From Corticium candelabrum (taxonomy: Eukaryota; Porifera; Homoscleromorpha; Homosclerophorida; Plakinidae): a DNA stretch of 64,000 bases. This document shows positions 1 through 16,708 of this stretch, piece after piece (positions within the stretch are counted from its first letter, which is position 1; every line of letters begins with the position of its first letter). Location of the stretch: positions 62,001-126,000 of the forward strand of contig NC_085105.1 of the NCBI RefSeq assembly GCF_963422355.1. The letters are read 5' to 3'. The notes beneath the pieces were generated by a model. It was not told the DNA's origin. It made no database searches and was given only the letters and a program-made list of their open reading frames with translations. Both the position numbers and the translations under genes were made by a program.

Positions 1-416
1 TAAATCTGATGTAGTTGGAGACACTGAACAGTTACTGTGTAAATGCGGAGCAAAGAACTCTAACTTTATAAGAGACATTCATGATTGTGTAACTAATGCA
101 GCAAATGTAACATCTTAATTTATTGGAGATAAAGAATTAAAATTTATCCAAAAATTGTACAGATTTGATCAATTCACTCATAACATACCTGGTATCAAAC
201 CAAGAAGTTCTAACTACATTGTGTGACTGACACAGGCGCTAGTGATTTCTTGTATTATGAGTTAACTTGCTAGGCTAGCATGCAAAAGTACATGTAAAAC
301 TAAATATTAAATTGCTACTTGGTTGGAATGCATGCGGACTATTGTAGGTACGTATGTATTTTATAATCAGGAGTTTTATCTGTTTTCATGTTTGCTGATT
401 GTATTTTTTCTTTTAG

Positions 417-5098
<4,682 letters not shown>

Positions 5099-6019
5099 CA
5101 AGACACAAGCAGAAAAGGAACATACCATTTATTACTTCCCTTTCTCACATGGTTGTTGAGACCTAGTAGTGTAGTTCATTGAAACTGAAATGTGAATATT
5201 ATGTATTTCTCAACTCCTGCTTATAAGCAGTGGTCACTTGTCACATGTCTATTGTAGCTAACAGTTGTAGTAACCATATTGCAGCTACTCTACCAGTAAA
5301 CTACTTACAAGTGCCCTGTTGATTACTGAAGTACAAGATATCAATACCAAAAGTCACCCAGCAATGACCAGTTGCTATATATGCAACAAGTTATTCAGAT
5401 TCTCATCTCACTCAGTCAGTTAACTACCGAGGAAGATCATCAGAAATATATACAGGGTACTTTGTTATCAGACAAGTGTTCAGTACGAGTATCTGAGTAC
5501 CTTCCGGAAAGTGTATACTGAAAGCAGAAGCTGCACCAAATGAGTCCATGCCACCAGTTGTACACCCAAAATTCAATGAGTGGACAGAGACTTCTATAAA
5601 CCAACTGACAGTACGAACAGCAAACACACCTCAAGAAAATAACGCAATACAGTAGACGCATATAATCATCTTTTGACACAAATATTTCCAAGTCAATGCT
5701 TGAAGAATGAAAGCTCCTTACGAAATCACAAAAAAATTAATTAACAATGATGAGGAGTTAATTAAAGTATATTTGATAGCACAACTACAGACTTTAGTCT
5801 CACAGTATAACTGCATAAATTCACTGCACCAATTCAACCATTCACACTCTACATATTTTATTGTTGATAATTTGCCAAAAGACTATGTTTGCCAAAAGCA
5901 AGTAAAACAGCAGCTCACTTCACCACCAAAATATGCACCCCTGTATATGTCTCTCACCCAATTGTGACTAATAAACTATCAGTTAGTGTCACTAAGAGCA
6001 AGTCATCTCAGTAGACAAA
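5099..6019. other. Intergenic tail-to-tail spacer IFT80 / NCK
   Basis: The spacer lies between the IFT80 stop and the NCK stop, which are convergent. Short reading frames here have no recognisable protein features. It presumably holds both 3' UTRs. No repeat family was recognised. Confidence 0.6.
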
Positions 6020-8083
6020 CTATTGTCTAGGAAAAGGTCTAACCAGGTAGTACTTCGCTCCATCGGGTGTTGTGAAGATAGGAGCATGCTTATAGTGCTC
6101 TATCAACTCTTCCATTGTGTTGAATTTTCTCTGACCAATTCCAAGTTTCCCTGAGTCAAGAGATTTCACTTTGAAATGCTTCACTTTTCCAGGAGCTTTC
6201 ATTGAAATAGAGTAGTCACCAGACTAACACACAATACAAAACAATAAAACAGCAAGCTACTTCAAATGCATCTACTTATGTATGCCCCTGTCTCCAATGT
6301 CACATGTCGTTTATCCAATCTCTACTAAGTAACATTTAGTTTAAAACAAGCATGAGTTTTCATTCCGAGGTGATTATCATGAGCTAGTTTTATGATATCA
6401 CATGACTCTTACATGCACCCCCTTGCATATTTACCGTATGTCAGAGTCATAAGAAAGAAAGAACTGCTCTTCCTCTGGAAAAGTTGGCAAATATTGTTAC
6501 CATCATTTCACATTTATATAAATACAATATATATTTGCATCGCACAGAGATCTGGTGCAAACAACATACAGCTATGACCAACAACAACAACAAAAACAAC
6601 AACAAAACAAACAAATTACGTACATTAATTAATACACAAATGAAAAGTAGCAACACATAAATACATACAGTATTAATGTCAGATAAAGGACAGAATGCAG
6701 ACATATCACATAGCACCAACATAAACTAATAAAAAGGCATTTTAGTAAAAAAACTATTCTATTCCCTCTGTATTATGAGAATACAGAGGAAACAAAATGA
6801 TTTCTAACTCCTGTTGATTGTCTTGATGTTGACTTACATAACAATTCCAATGCATCTGGATATTGAATTCGACTGTTGATTCATTACCAAAATCAATTCA
6901 CATTCATTTGTGCCACCATAGCAATTGCTACAATTAGTACCATTGCAACAAACATCGTCAATATAATCACTTAAACTATTTAAGACACCTACTGTTTAGT
7001 CCGTTATTTATTCAATACTAATTAATATCATAAATGCTTTGGCAGTACACTGATAAAAGCAGCAGAGAATCAGTGAGTATAGAACTCTAACATTAATAAT
7101 CATTGTTGACAGAGTTAGCCACTTACCGCACTTTCACTCTCTCTCACCAAGAAGTCTCCTATGTTTGCTACGTAGAACAATTGCTCAGCTAGTTGTCTTG
7201 AGATCTTGCCATGAAACCAATCTTCCGAATGGAAGCCATCAAGACTTGCTGCAGCATGGCCACCAATACCCAATATTTCATCAGGAACAACTCTGAAATT
7301 TTTCTTGTGTGGAGGATAAACAGGAACAGCATCATGAATTACGTCTACATAGTTACGAGGTACAACTCCACGAGTTCCATCTGCTTTCACTGCCTCCCAC
7401 CAATCAGGGTCATTGGCTGGTTGATCAACAATGTCCATCAAATCTCCTCTTTGAAAAGGTAATTCCTCGGGATTTCCGCTGTTAAATGGATACAAAGCTC
7501 GAACAACACAGATGAACATTGAATGGTCATCTTGCGATTGCGATGAACTAACAGACCCATCAGTTGGAGTGATGCTAGCCTGTACAACCTCTTCAACATA
7601 ATTGGAAGGAAACCATCCTGAACAGCCCCTGCATTCTCCTTTCCACCAACCATCTTCTTCTTTCTCTTCTACAATTATGTGGTCACCTTTCTGTATTGAC
7701 AATTCGTCTTCCCTTGCAGCATCATACTGATATTTGGCAATGGCAATATTCTTGCTCCCTTGAGGCGCACTAGACTGTGATGGAGTTCTCACAAGATCAA
7801 CCTGTTGGTAAGTTGCAGCTGAGTCAGATGGCTCTTGCTTACTACTCGCTACTGTACGTTTCATCATGTTGTTCAGTTTGCCCATCAGTCCTCCACTGCT
7901 CTTCTTCTCTAAGCGAACATAATTGGATGGAACATAACCGCTCTGTCCTCGCTCATTGCGTACAAGCCACCAAGTCCTTGAGTCATCGAGCACGCTCAAC
8001 TTTTCATTCTTCTTTATTGTCAACTCTTCATCCTGCTTAGAATTATAGTCGTACAACACTACAGCAACCTTGTCGTCTGACAT
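6020..8083 (-). CDS. NCK: NCK-type SH2/SH3 adaptor protein
   Basis: Cytoplasmic adaptor linking phosphotyrosine signals to actin regulators such as PAK and WASP. Two coding exons, 8083-7127 and 6223-6020, give 386 residues, close to human NCK1/2 (377-380). Domains in order: SH3-1 (about 4-60, ALYDY-like VVLYDYNS, ending GYVPSNYV), SH3-2 (about 113-168, GWFPSNYV), SH3-3 (about 193-250, GVVPRNYV), SH2 (about 289-386). The SH2 has FLVRES with the phosphotyrosine-binding Arg at ~314 and ends [19 protein letters not shown]. The start MSDDKVAVV was chosen because it aligns with the NCK N-terminus; an in-frame ATG further upstream (8155) lies beyond a likely splice acceptor (acacag at ~8102). The junction joins ...ESA to SGDYSISM. 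Head-to-head with the ENT/bromodomain gene. Confidence 0.95.
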
Positions 8084-8796
8084 CGTTCTCTTGCCCCACC
8101 TGTGTAAAACATCCGGGATAACGCAATAAAAATAAAATTCAATCCCCAAAAGCAAAGCCCTGACCAGCTAGATTGGCTTGGCGTAAATGACCAACGTCTC
8201 ATGGTTTAAGAATAAAAAGTAATACTGAACCTACCGTTTCGTCATCAGTCGTGCCGGAAGAAAATATCAATAAGGTGGAGTGTCTCCCGGCTTGTCTGTT
8301 ACTACCATACTTGTAAACACATTGGAAAGCCATAGAAACAGCAGAGAGCCCATTGTAACACCCTGTTACCTTGAGAGATCGAACTTAGAAAGCTGAGAAC
8401 ACGTACAATGACGGTCTTTCATTCCATTACTTTCTTCGCATTTATAAGATATGGAAACCCTAATTTCCCTGACTCGGTCACGTCATTACGTCCATTTCGT
8501 TCACAATAACGAAACGATCTAGTTAAGAACGTAGAAAGAGCGGAAGCGCTCTAGCGTCTACAAACAGCGCTAGCAACAAACATGCACGATATCCGCGTGT
8601 ACTTACTTTCCTGGCTTCTACACTGTGCTTCAATTATATTATGAAAGCCGCACAGCGCATAATGATGACCAAAGACAAGTTACGCTGCAACGATTCAACA
8701 CACCAATAATGTCCGGGACATAGAAATGTCTGAATTAAACGCATGCGTACACACAGAAGCAGCAATGGCGGGCGCTCGTGTCGTAAAAGTATAGTA
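8084..8796. promoter_or_regulatory. Shared 5' region between NCK (-) and ENT/bromodomain gene (+)
   Basis: The 713 bp between two divergent start codons are locally richer in CG dinucleotides than the flanks (e.g. 8460-8600), as expected of a bidirectional promoter. It probably contains a 5' non-coding exon of NCK upstream of the acceptor at ~8102. No TATA box is evident. The assignment rests on position only. Confidence 0.5.
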
Positions 8797-11700
8797 ATGC
8801 ATGAACAACAAAACGAATTGAATCGTCAGGAGGTAAAAGGAAAACTGAGAAGACTGGGTGAGTTTGGTTCAAGTGTTTCATTTGTGGGGGTCTCATTAGG
8901 ACGCAGTTGCCCAATACTTCACTATTCTTCTAGAATTAGAAGCTTACTCGGCCGTAGTGTATTCGTTGAGAGCACAGGGAAATTTTGACGAGTGAGCAAA
9001 CGTGTCAATATTTCTCTTCTTCGTGACAGTGTGCAAGTGGCAAGTGTTTTTGCAGAGAGAAGAGACAACTTCTCACATTGCTGCGTCAACACCTAGGGTA
9101 ACGACTGCTGAGTATCTTAGTTGTGATGAGGCAAGGTGATATGCGTATATTAGTGTTAATGTTTTGTGTTGACTCAGTGTGTCTGAAGAAAGACATAAAG
9201 CTGAAATACGACGAGCTGTCAATGACGAAGAGTTGGAACGAATAGCAGACAAGTAGTTTGTTTGATCATGACATTAATTAATCAAGATGTCAACTTCATA
9301 AATTAGTTTGTTTACTTTCCAGACTAAATGGAGAAGATACTTCTACAGGTTGGTCTGAAGAAGGAAGACGACCTTGTCCATTTTCACGACCCCGTGTGGT
9401 ACCTGTAAAGCACTTGCAGAATCTTATCAATAGTGGAGTGGCTACTGTCACTGCTAGTGTTGCATTGGGATTGGCAGATCTACCAAGAAATGAAGCAGAG
9501 TCTCCTACTAGGTCTTCACAGTTGCAGACATCAGGATTATTTGGACTACAGCTCTCCTCATCAAAAGCAACAATGAGCAGCTCAATGTCTGTAGCTGTAG
9601 CTAAAATTTTAGAGTCCAGTGCCAATGCTCACAGTGAAGTATGTGGTTTAGATGCAGCAGAGTCACACAGGAAGGAGATCACAAGGCCAACACGACAAGG
9701 AAGAAGACGGGGAACAAAGAGAAAATACGCATCTCATAAAACTGTAGTCAGTACAAGTGCTATATCTCCATGTGAAACTGGTTATCAGTCATCTCAATAT
9801 GAAGCAGCTAGTGCCTTCAACAAGAAGCTTGTGACCTGTTTAAGAGCAGTAGATACTCAAACATTTGGAAACAAGCCATTTGAGTTAACGAAGTCAATGC
9901 CTGTATCAGTGTCTATGAGTCAGGAATCTGAACTTCCAGTCTCTGTGTCACTGACTCCAGTTGTCTTTCACACTAGCGGTTACTCTTCACCTGTGCCATC
10001 CGTGGCAGTTGTGACCACTACGTCAACAGTGACCTCGCTTGGTATTCATACAACCACAACAACAAGGGCAACAACGAAGGTATTAGGGTCATTGTCTATC
10101 AACAGGCCTTCATGTGCAGTGTCTCTCACACCGCCAACCGTTTCACAAGTTCGGTTTATGTGTCCAGTAACTGCAATACAACATGAAAGTACATTACAGT
10201 TAACTCAGTCATTGTCAGATATGAAAAGTAGTATCCCTCGTGTCACTTCTTCCTCCGTATTGTTGACATCTTCTTTCTTAAAACAACTGCCAGTTACTAC
10301 TTCCAAGCCATTGTACTCTCAATCTGTTCTTTCTAGACAAGCTTTAACTGCTACTACATCATTATTGTCTTGTCCTAGCCGTCTTTCTGTTACATCTAGT
10401 CTAAATTCAAATGTGTCATTAGAGAGTTGGGTGTCATGTGCTGTACCCGCTAACCCAGCTACAACAGCATCCACAACCACTACAGCTCAACTATTTTCTG
10501 GCACTTTGGTCAATCAGCAATCACTGAGAACATTAGGAAATGTCTATGTCATGAGTAGCAGTGATGGGCAACCAGGGAGAGCAATTCTTTTGCCACATCA
10601 TGGTACATCAACAACTCCATCTGCTTTCTCTCTCATTCCCCTATCTGCAGCCAACATTGTACCATCTCAACCACTTCCCTCATCTCATACGCCACTTTCA
10701 GGAGTCAATTTGTCATCACTTAGTCATTCTGACTTGACTACATCCACAGTTTCTAAGTCTGTACAGGCTATTTCTGCATGCTGTGCTGGTGCTCCTTTAG
10801 TGAACAATTTTCAGTCTGTTACAACTCGTAGTATTAGCAAAGAACAAGTTGTGTTGCCACCTGCTAGTGGACAGACAGGTACTTGTCAGGCAGGAGCAGC
10901 TGATTTTACTGAAACAGGCAGTCCTGACAGTGAAGTAACCCAAGCTGCAAAAGAACTTGTAAGGCTTCAGACTGGCAGTGGATCTTCAAGTGACAGCACG
11001 ACTGCATTACTGCTTCGTAACCCATCTCTGTTAGAAGCAACAACAACATTGCTGTCCCTTCAGACTAGTGCTGTAGCACCTGCCAGCAGAGTAGTCAGCG
11101 ATCATGATAAAAGCAAGAACCAAGAACATGCAGAAATGTGCCACGATGATGAAGAAACAATACCTTTGCAAATGGAGCGAAAAGAGGCAACTGAGCAACA
11201 ACAGCATGCTGCACTTCACATAGGAGAGTGTGGTGCTGCACAAGAGCTTAAACAGGACATGCTGAAAACTAGTAACAATAGTCACATGTCTGCACAGGAA
11301 GTGTTGAGGTTTGGGGAAACAAGTTCTTTGGAAGTAAGAGAGGATAACAGCAGTACAGGCAAAGGGGAGGATGAGTTGGTAGTTCAGTCATTCAGTGAGG
11401 CATCTACTGTGATCAGTCCGTCAGTGGTGTCTGCCAGTTCAGGCCGTGTGATAGCAAGTTTGCCTGACCAGCTCTTTTGCAAAGGTGAAGGAAATCTAAA
11501 GAACATGACTCCTACACTTACAACTGCAACAGCCACATCAATTGTCCCATTTGTTCTCACGACAACTACCAGTGCTGGTATTCATACCGCACACTCCTTG
11601 TACTCAACATCATCAAGCTTGGGTTCCCTTTGTTCTCAAGAATCTACTGAAGGTAGTAGTCAACAAACTGGTTCCTGTTCACCTCATTTGTTGAGCTGTC

Positions 11701-14700
11701 ATACTTTACAACCAGCTGCTCAAACTCCAAACCAATCAGCTTGCCTAACTACGCTAGGTTCAGCAGTACAGCATAAAAAAGTAGGGCACAGCTTGGCAGT
11801 AGTGACACCTCATCTAACGTCTGATTTATTTGCTAAACAACAAGGTTTTACCACTCCATCTAGTAGTCCTACATTAAGGCAGCTTTCAAGTACAAGGCAA
11901 GATACAAGCTTGCGACCTTTCCCAGTGGTCTCAACATTACTGCCATGTAGTGGTACAATAATTTCTACACAATCACCACTGACACAACCTAGTTGGTCTA
12001 TGCCACAGGGTGTTTTAGTTTCTTCATGTACATCACATAGTCACACTGGAGCCATTCACTTAAGAATTCAAGGCAGCACAGTAACTGCACAACAGTCAGT
12101 TGCAACATCTCTTTCAGGCAGTGGAACCTCTTCACAAGCTGTTGTAACTACTGGAAATACCCAACAAAACAGAGTTCAGCCTATTTCATTACGGCCATCC
12201 TCTTTATCAGCTCATGTTACTCCAGTTGCTTCTCAGCCTGCATTTTCAGATGTTCATAGTATGTTGGATGTGTTTAGGGACATGACAACAGACTCACAGT
12301 TGCAAGATGAGTCTGACGCAGATCAGTTGAAATCAATTATTGATGAATTGGGTGTCAACTTAGATGACCCTGAGTCATTCCTGTCAAGTGACCATCTTTC
12401 ATTTGAAGCATCTTTAGACCCTGATATTTTATCAGATGTTTTTGCTGCTATATCAGCTGCTGATACAACAGTGTCTCACTCGTCATCCTCTCTTTTTGCA
12501 TCAGTTTCATCTCTAACAAATGAACTAACCGTTACAAGGAACCTACCAGTGTCTTCATTTGACCAACCATATACACACAGTCATCAAACTCACAGAGACA
12601 GCAACCAAGGAGGAAACAAAGGTAGAGGGAAGAGACCTAGTCATCTGGAGAGGTCAGTGTCATACTCATATCCAACAACCAGACCAGCAAACATCATCAC
12701 AACGAGACGAAGCTCAGCAGCAGCTTCACTGACAGATCACTCAGATGGAGATGATAGCTCAGGACTACGACACAGCAAACGAAAACGCAAGCTGACCGCA
12801 GTTATGACAGATGATCCATACCCTGCTCCAAGAACCGAAACAATTACTGTACCATCATGGATTAAGGCTGCTCTTGCGTAAGTGGTGGTTCATAGATCAT
12901 TAACGTTTAGTGCTGTGTTGTTCTTTTCTTGTATTATATTATATATGATGTCTTGTTTAGTTTGATGTATCGTGTATGTCGTGTGCGAGGTTCTAATCGG
13001 CCTAAAAGTGAAGCAAGTGCTTCATCTTGGTTTCTTGATCCCAGTATGTGGACAAAATCTTTGGTATGTACTAGGGATCCATAACATTGTATTGCTAGTT
13101 GATTTGAATGAGGTTCCTGATTATTGTGATAAAGTAAAACATCCAATGGACTTTACAACAATAAAAAAGAAGTTAGAGGTAAGTACGCATTCTTGCACTG
13201 TTTTTTTGCAATCTGAGTGATGGTTTTAAATAAGTGAGTCATTCAACAGACATAGAAATGTGTGTTTCACTGGCGTGTTAGGAGCACATTATGCACATTC
13301 TATTGGGAAAAATAACTGAACTGTGTTTTACTTCACAGTTCAGGGCTTCAAATAGTTTTTGCCTGTCCGCCGGCCCAGACAGGTTAATTTGTGCAGGGAA
13401 CAGTAGCAATTTATGATTACTGCATGTTACAAATAGGCTTACAGAACTGTCACACCAAACTGCTTTCATGCTTTGAGTTAACCAGTTACCTCATATCTTG
13501 CTTACTTTTAGTAGCATTCGGAATTTCCCAGTTTCTATAGGACACTCCACACAAAATCAAACTATCATGGTAGATAGTTGTAAAAAGATTGGTATCTGTC
13601 TAGACGTGAGAGTGGGCTTCTTTGAAATGTTGGACTTGATAAAACTGATATTTACATAACTTGAGTCAGTGATCACAGCGCTTGCATATCCCACACTATT
13701 GCTTAAGTCAAAATTCCCAGCAGGAAATGTTCTGTCTGATTGTGATGTGTGAGATCATGTATGACAGGCTGGCCTCTATAGTCATTACTCACAATGGAAT
13801 GCTGACATGCAACTTGTACAGCAGAACTGTTACACATACAACCCTCCTGGACACATCGTCAGAATAGTTAGTACTGACAGCCATGCGTTGTTGTTTGTAT
13901 CCGTTATGGTGATTATTGATTTTAGGATTGTGATGAGGTTTTTCGCTTCTACAATGCAGCATATGAAAAGTTGGTTGAAAGGTGGCAGAGAGTGAGTTTT
14001 ACTTGCATTTTTGTACTTAACTAAGCCATACCACTTTAATTTAATGTGGGCAGAGCATTTGTCAGATGTATAAATTTGTTAGTCGCATGATCGCTAATTA
14101 TCATGGAAATATGTGATAACACAACTGATTACTGTAGTTATCTGTTTGTACATTCATACTGTTGGACTGAGGCAAATCTCAAGGAAGGTGACCTCCTTAT
14201 TCTTAGCAGTTTACTATAATTATTGTTCTAGCAGTCACCTGAAGGATCTAGTTTGGCTTTTTTTACAAATCTGGAACACCTTTTGTGGCACACACTCTGG
14301 CAAGACCTAGTATGACACGAATTTATGTATACCGTCGATTTAGTTCCAAACCATTCTAGAAGACACTTGCATCATTCAGCTGTGCAAACAAAATTAAATT
14401 GGTATGGCCATACTGTACATGTTGTACATGTTACTAGACACCAGAACTGATTGAGAAGACAACTACTTTACAGAGACCTGTTGAATGCTGAAAGACGAGT
14501 GTTTCTGAATGACTGGTGAATAAGGTCTACTCATGAAAATATCTTTACTCTGGATGTTAAATCACTCATGACTGTATAAATATAAAGCTCTCTTGTGGAT
14601 GCAAGGATATTTCAAAGGACACCAGATGATCAGATGAAAGACACCAAACATATTGTAGTACCTGCTTTGGACAAAGTAAATAGTGCATTGTTGTACACCA

Positions 14701-14825
14701 TTAAAGGTTTTGGCAATGAATTACTCAAAAGTTTCATATAATCTGTGTGATGAGCAGTATTAAATGTGTGCACACAGCTACCTTGTGTGTTCTCTTTGCA
14801 GCAGCATGCCTACAACGAATCATGA
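8797..14825 (+). CDS. EMSY-family ENT-domain protein with a C-terminal bromodomain
   Basis: Chromatin regulator by family. Exons: 8797-8857, 8934-8991, 9056-9097, 9178-9252, 9323-12877, 12961-13043, 13099-13178, 13768-13866, 13926-13991, 14802-14825; phases agree throughout and give ~1380 residues. The first four exons and the start of the fifth read [21 protein letters not shown], then [39 protein letters not shown] and WSEEGRRP, which is the ENT domain as in human EMSY (ERHRAEVRRAVNDE, WSIEGRR). A 3.5 kb Ser/Thr-rich exon follows, with basic nuclear-localisation-like clusters ([17 protein letters not shown]). Exons 6-9 encode a full bromodomain: [22 protein letters not shown], then [10 protein letters not shown] with the acetyl-lysine-binding Asn, and [13 protein letters not shown]. 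Vertebrate EMSY lacks a bromodomain. The start could instead be the in-frame ATG at 8743. The final 24-nt exon is the least certain. Confidence 0.85.
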
Positions 14826-14833
14826 GTAAGTGG

Positions 14834-16043
14834 CTAGTCTCTATCAGTCTCTTCTGGTTCTTCAGGAGTCTCTCCAATGTATGGGAGAGGCTTTGTGGTT
14901 ATCAGTCGATGTTCATTATCTGATGTGTAGCTTGTTCTGCTGTGTGATGTGAAATGTGGCTATGGATAATGAGGGACTTCATAATTCCAATTCATAGCAG
15001 AAACAAAAAAAAGAATTACTGTATACCTCCAAACTGGAAGATAGTCCTCTTCTTTCCTAAAACCAAATATTTGATTTGCTTATCATGTCAACCCTAGATG
15101 AGCAACTTACACGTGCAGGTGTTCTATTCAGAGCAGGAAGCTGGGTTCTTCTATTTCGTGAGTATCTGGAACTGATAAACAGTTGCTGCTGATGTTCCTT
15201 GCTTTCTGCTGCCTGTATACAAAGCTGCACTGAAAATAGCTCTTGCAGTTGGATCAGATTGATTAAATAGGTTTCTAACCCATTTTACTGTACTGTAAAC
15301 AGGTTGCAGTGATGCAATCCTACCAAGCATCTTCTGAAAGATGAAACGTTTCGATTAGTATGTATCAAAGCAGAAAATTAAGAATTAAGAACTTTGCCAT
15401 TGACCTACTTCATTTTCTTGTGCTATTCTATCCAATTCTCTCTGTCGTTTACAACTGTTTGTGCTGCAAAATCAGAACCGAGCTAATTGTTGCGTCGCAC
15501 TTTTTCAGTATTACTATCAGTGCGTTCTGTTTTGCAGTATGGGCACTATATAGTGCTTGCGTGTCAAGCCATATGTGCACACACAACATGCCACTAAAAT
15601 TTTAGTACTCACTGTACCTTTTGTGGTAGTAATCGTTATGATGGTCTATTCTTCCTTTCCTCTTCATGATATGAGTCATGTGTTCCAATAGTTTTCTATT
15701 GTCTTTCTCAATTTGAGCGAATCGTGTTTCGTCTAGCTAAAAAGGCGTTGCTTTGTGGGCGTGGTTGTGAGTATACTAAAATGTAACTTGTACAGTACCT
15801 GTCGTTTTCTCGCTTTGGAGCGAACATGAGGATGGAGCGATGGCTGCGTAGTGTCTACCGTCGGCCTTGCAGCTCTCACCTTTCCGAACAAAAGTCCAAC
15901 GATTTCTCCGGATCCTGCATGTTTAGACAGCTAGCGTAGGCTTGCCTCACCCTTTGCCGATGCATGGTATACGTTGTAGCATCCCACTTTTCTTGAAGGT
16001 AGCGGCTATTAACTGGTTCTGTTGACTGTGCTGCTCTAAACAT
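14834..16043 (-). CDS. CFAP97-domain protein (CFAP97D/hemingway-like)
   Basis: Family members are associated with cilia and sperm axonemes. Eight exons on the minus strand, 16043-15951, 15879-15799, 15736-15618, 15463-15409, 15333-15280, 15212-15111, 15056-15027 and 14959-14834, give 219 residues. The conserved core reads YLQEKWDATTYTMHRQR-VR, ARPTVDTTQPS, then FAQIEKDNRKLLEHMTHIM, KGRIDHHNDYY, KRQRELDRIAQENEKMLGRI and QPVYSTVKW. This follows the CFAP97 pattern (W-D-x-Y-x-x-H-R, A-K-P-x-V-D-T, I-E-x-D-N-x-x-L, K-R-Q-R-E-L, E-N). The tail (about 120 to 219) is low-complexity and ends PEEPEETDRD. Two introns are only ~67 bp. The exons are too short to stand out as long reading frames; the chain rests on phase and similarity. 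The end of exon 5 could be at a nearby donor (15280 was chosen). Confidence 0.8.
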
Positions 16044-16708
16044 ACCTAGTTAAACGTATCAGTGGACACTCACACGGCTAGAGATGACTGTTGTTATGGC
16101 AACTCTAACTCCCGGATTGTGCAAAAATTGTTTAATTTAATTATTCAAAAATGATTACGTATAACATTCTAGGTATATGGTGATCGAGTGGGGTTGGGTT
16201 CACTGGAATGTCAAGCCAGTTTGGCATTCTTGTAGTTTGGTTTTGTTGTAAGTTTACTTGTTTTACTTTCTACGTTCCTTGAGCAGTGCGGCACAGCCTA
16301 GTGGAAGACAAAATGTGCATAATATGAGCAGGTCTAGCAACCATACTTTACACGTGGAAAAATAGACTGCTTGATATTTCTAGCAGAAAGTCATTTTTCT
16401 GGCTTTTAACCAGACTTCTGTTCACTAATTAATACTAACAAAGGCTATTCTAGACAATGCATAATAAATCTCTAAGTGTAAAATTTCTCTAGAGACTCTG
16501 AAGAAATTCATTTTTGAATCTGCGCACCTTGGGATTGCAGCCTGTATCCACGTGAGCTGTCCGAATCGCTCATCTAGTGGACTGCTTGTCTTGATGCTTG
16601 TACATGTAATCACCTACGTAATTTTTGTTGTCTACTTTTCACCCTAGTTGTTCTAGTGCTTAATTATTAGTTCCTGTTTAGCACTCCATCATTTCAAATT
16701 CTATATCC
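16044..16708. other. Non-coding spacer upstream of the CFAP97-domain gene
   Basis: AT-rich sequence between the CFAP97-domain start codon and the foldback element. It should contain the promoter. No exon, RNA gene or repeat was recognised. Confidence 0.5.

Noticed and set aside
1-416. Further IFT80 exon at the left edge
   Set aside because: No frame with IFT80-like residues or paired splice sites was seen; treated as intron.
6392-6722. Short frames in the NCK intron
   Set aside because: No similarity, no splice context, and inside the intron 6224-7126.
9396-9396. ATG at 9396 as start of the large ENT/bromodomain protein
   Set aside because: Upstream exons from 8797 encode the ENT domain in continuous phase, so this Val-encoded region/ATG-like start is internal to the protein.
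8797-14825. Calling the bromodomain gene a BRD8 orthologue
   Set aside because: The bromodomain alone suggested it, but the N-terminus is an EMSY-type ENT domain and nothing else matches BRD8.
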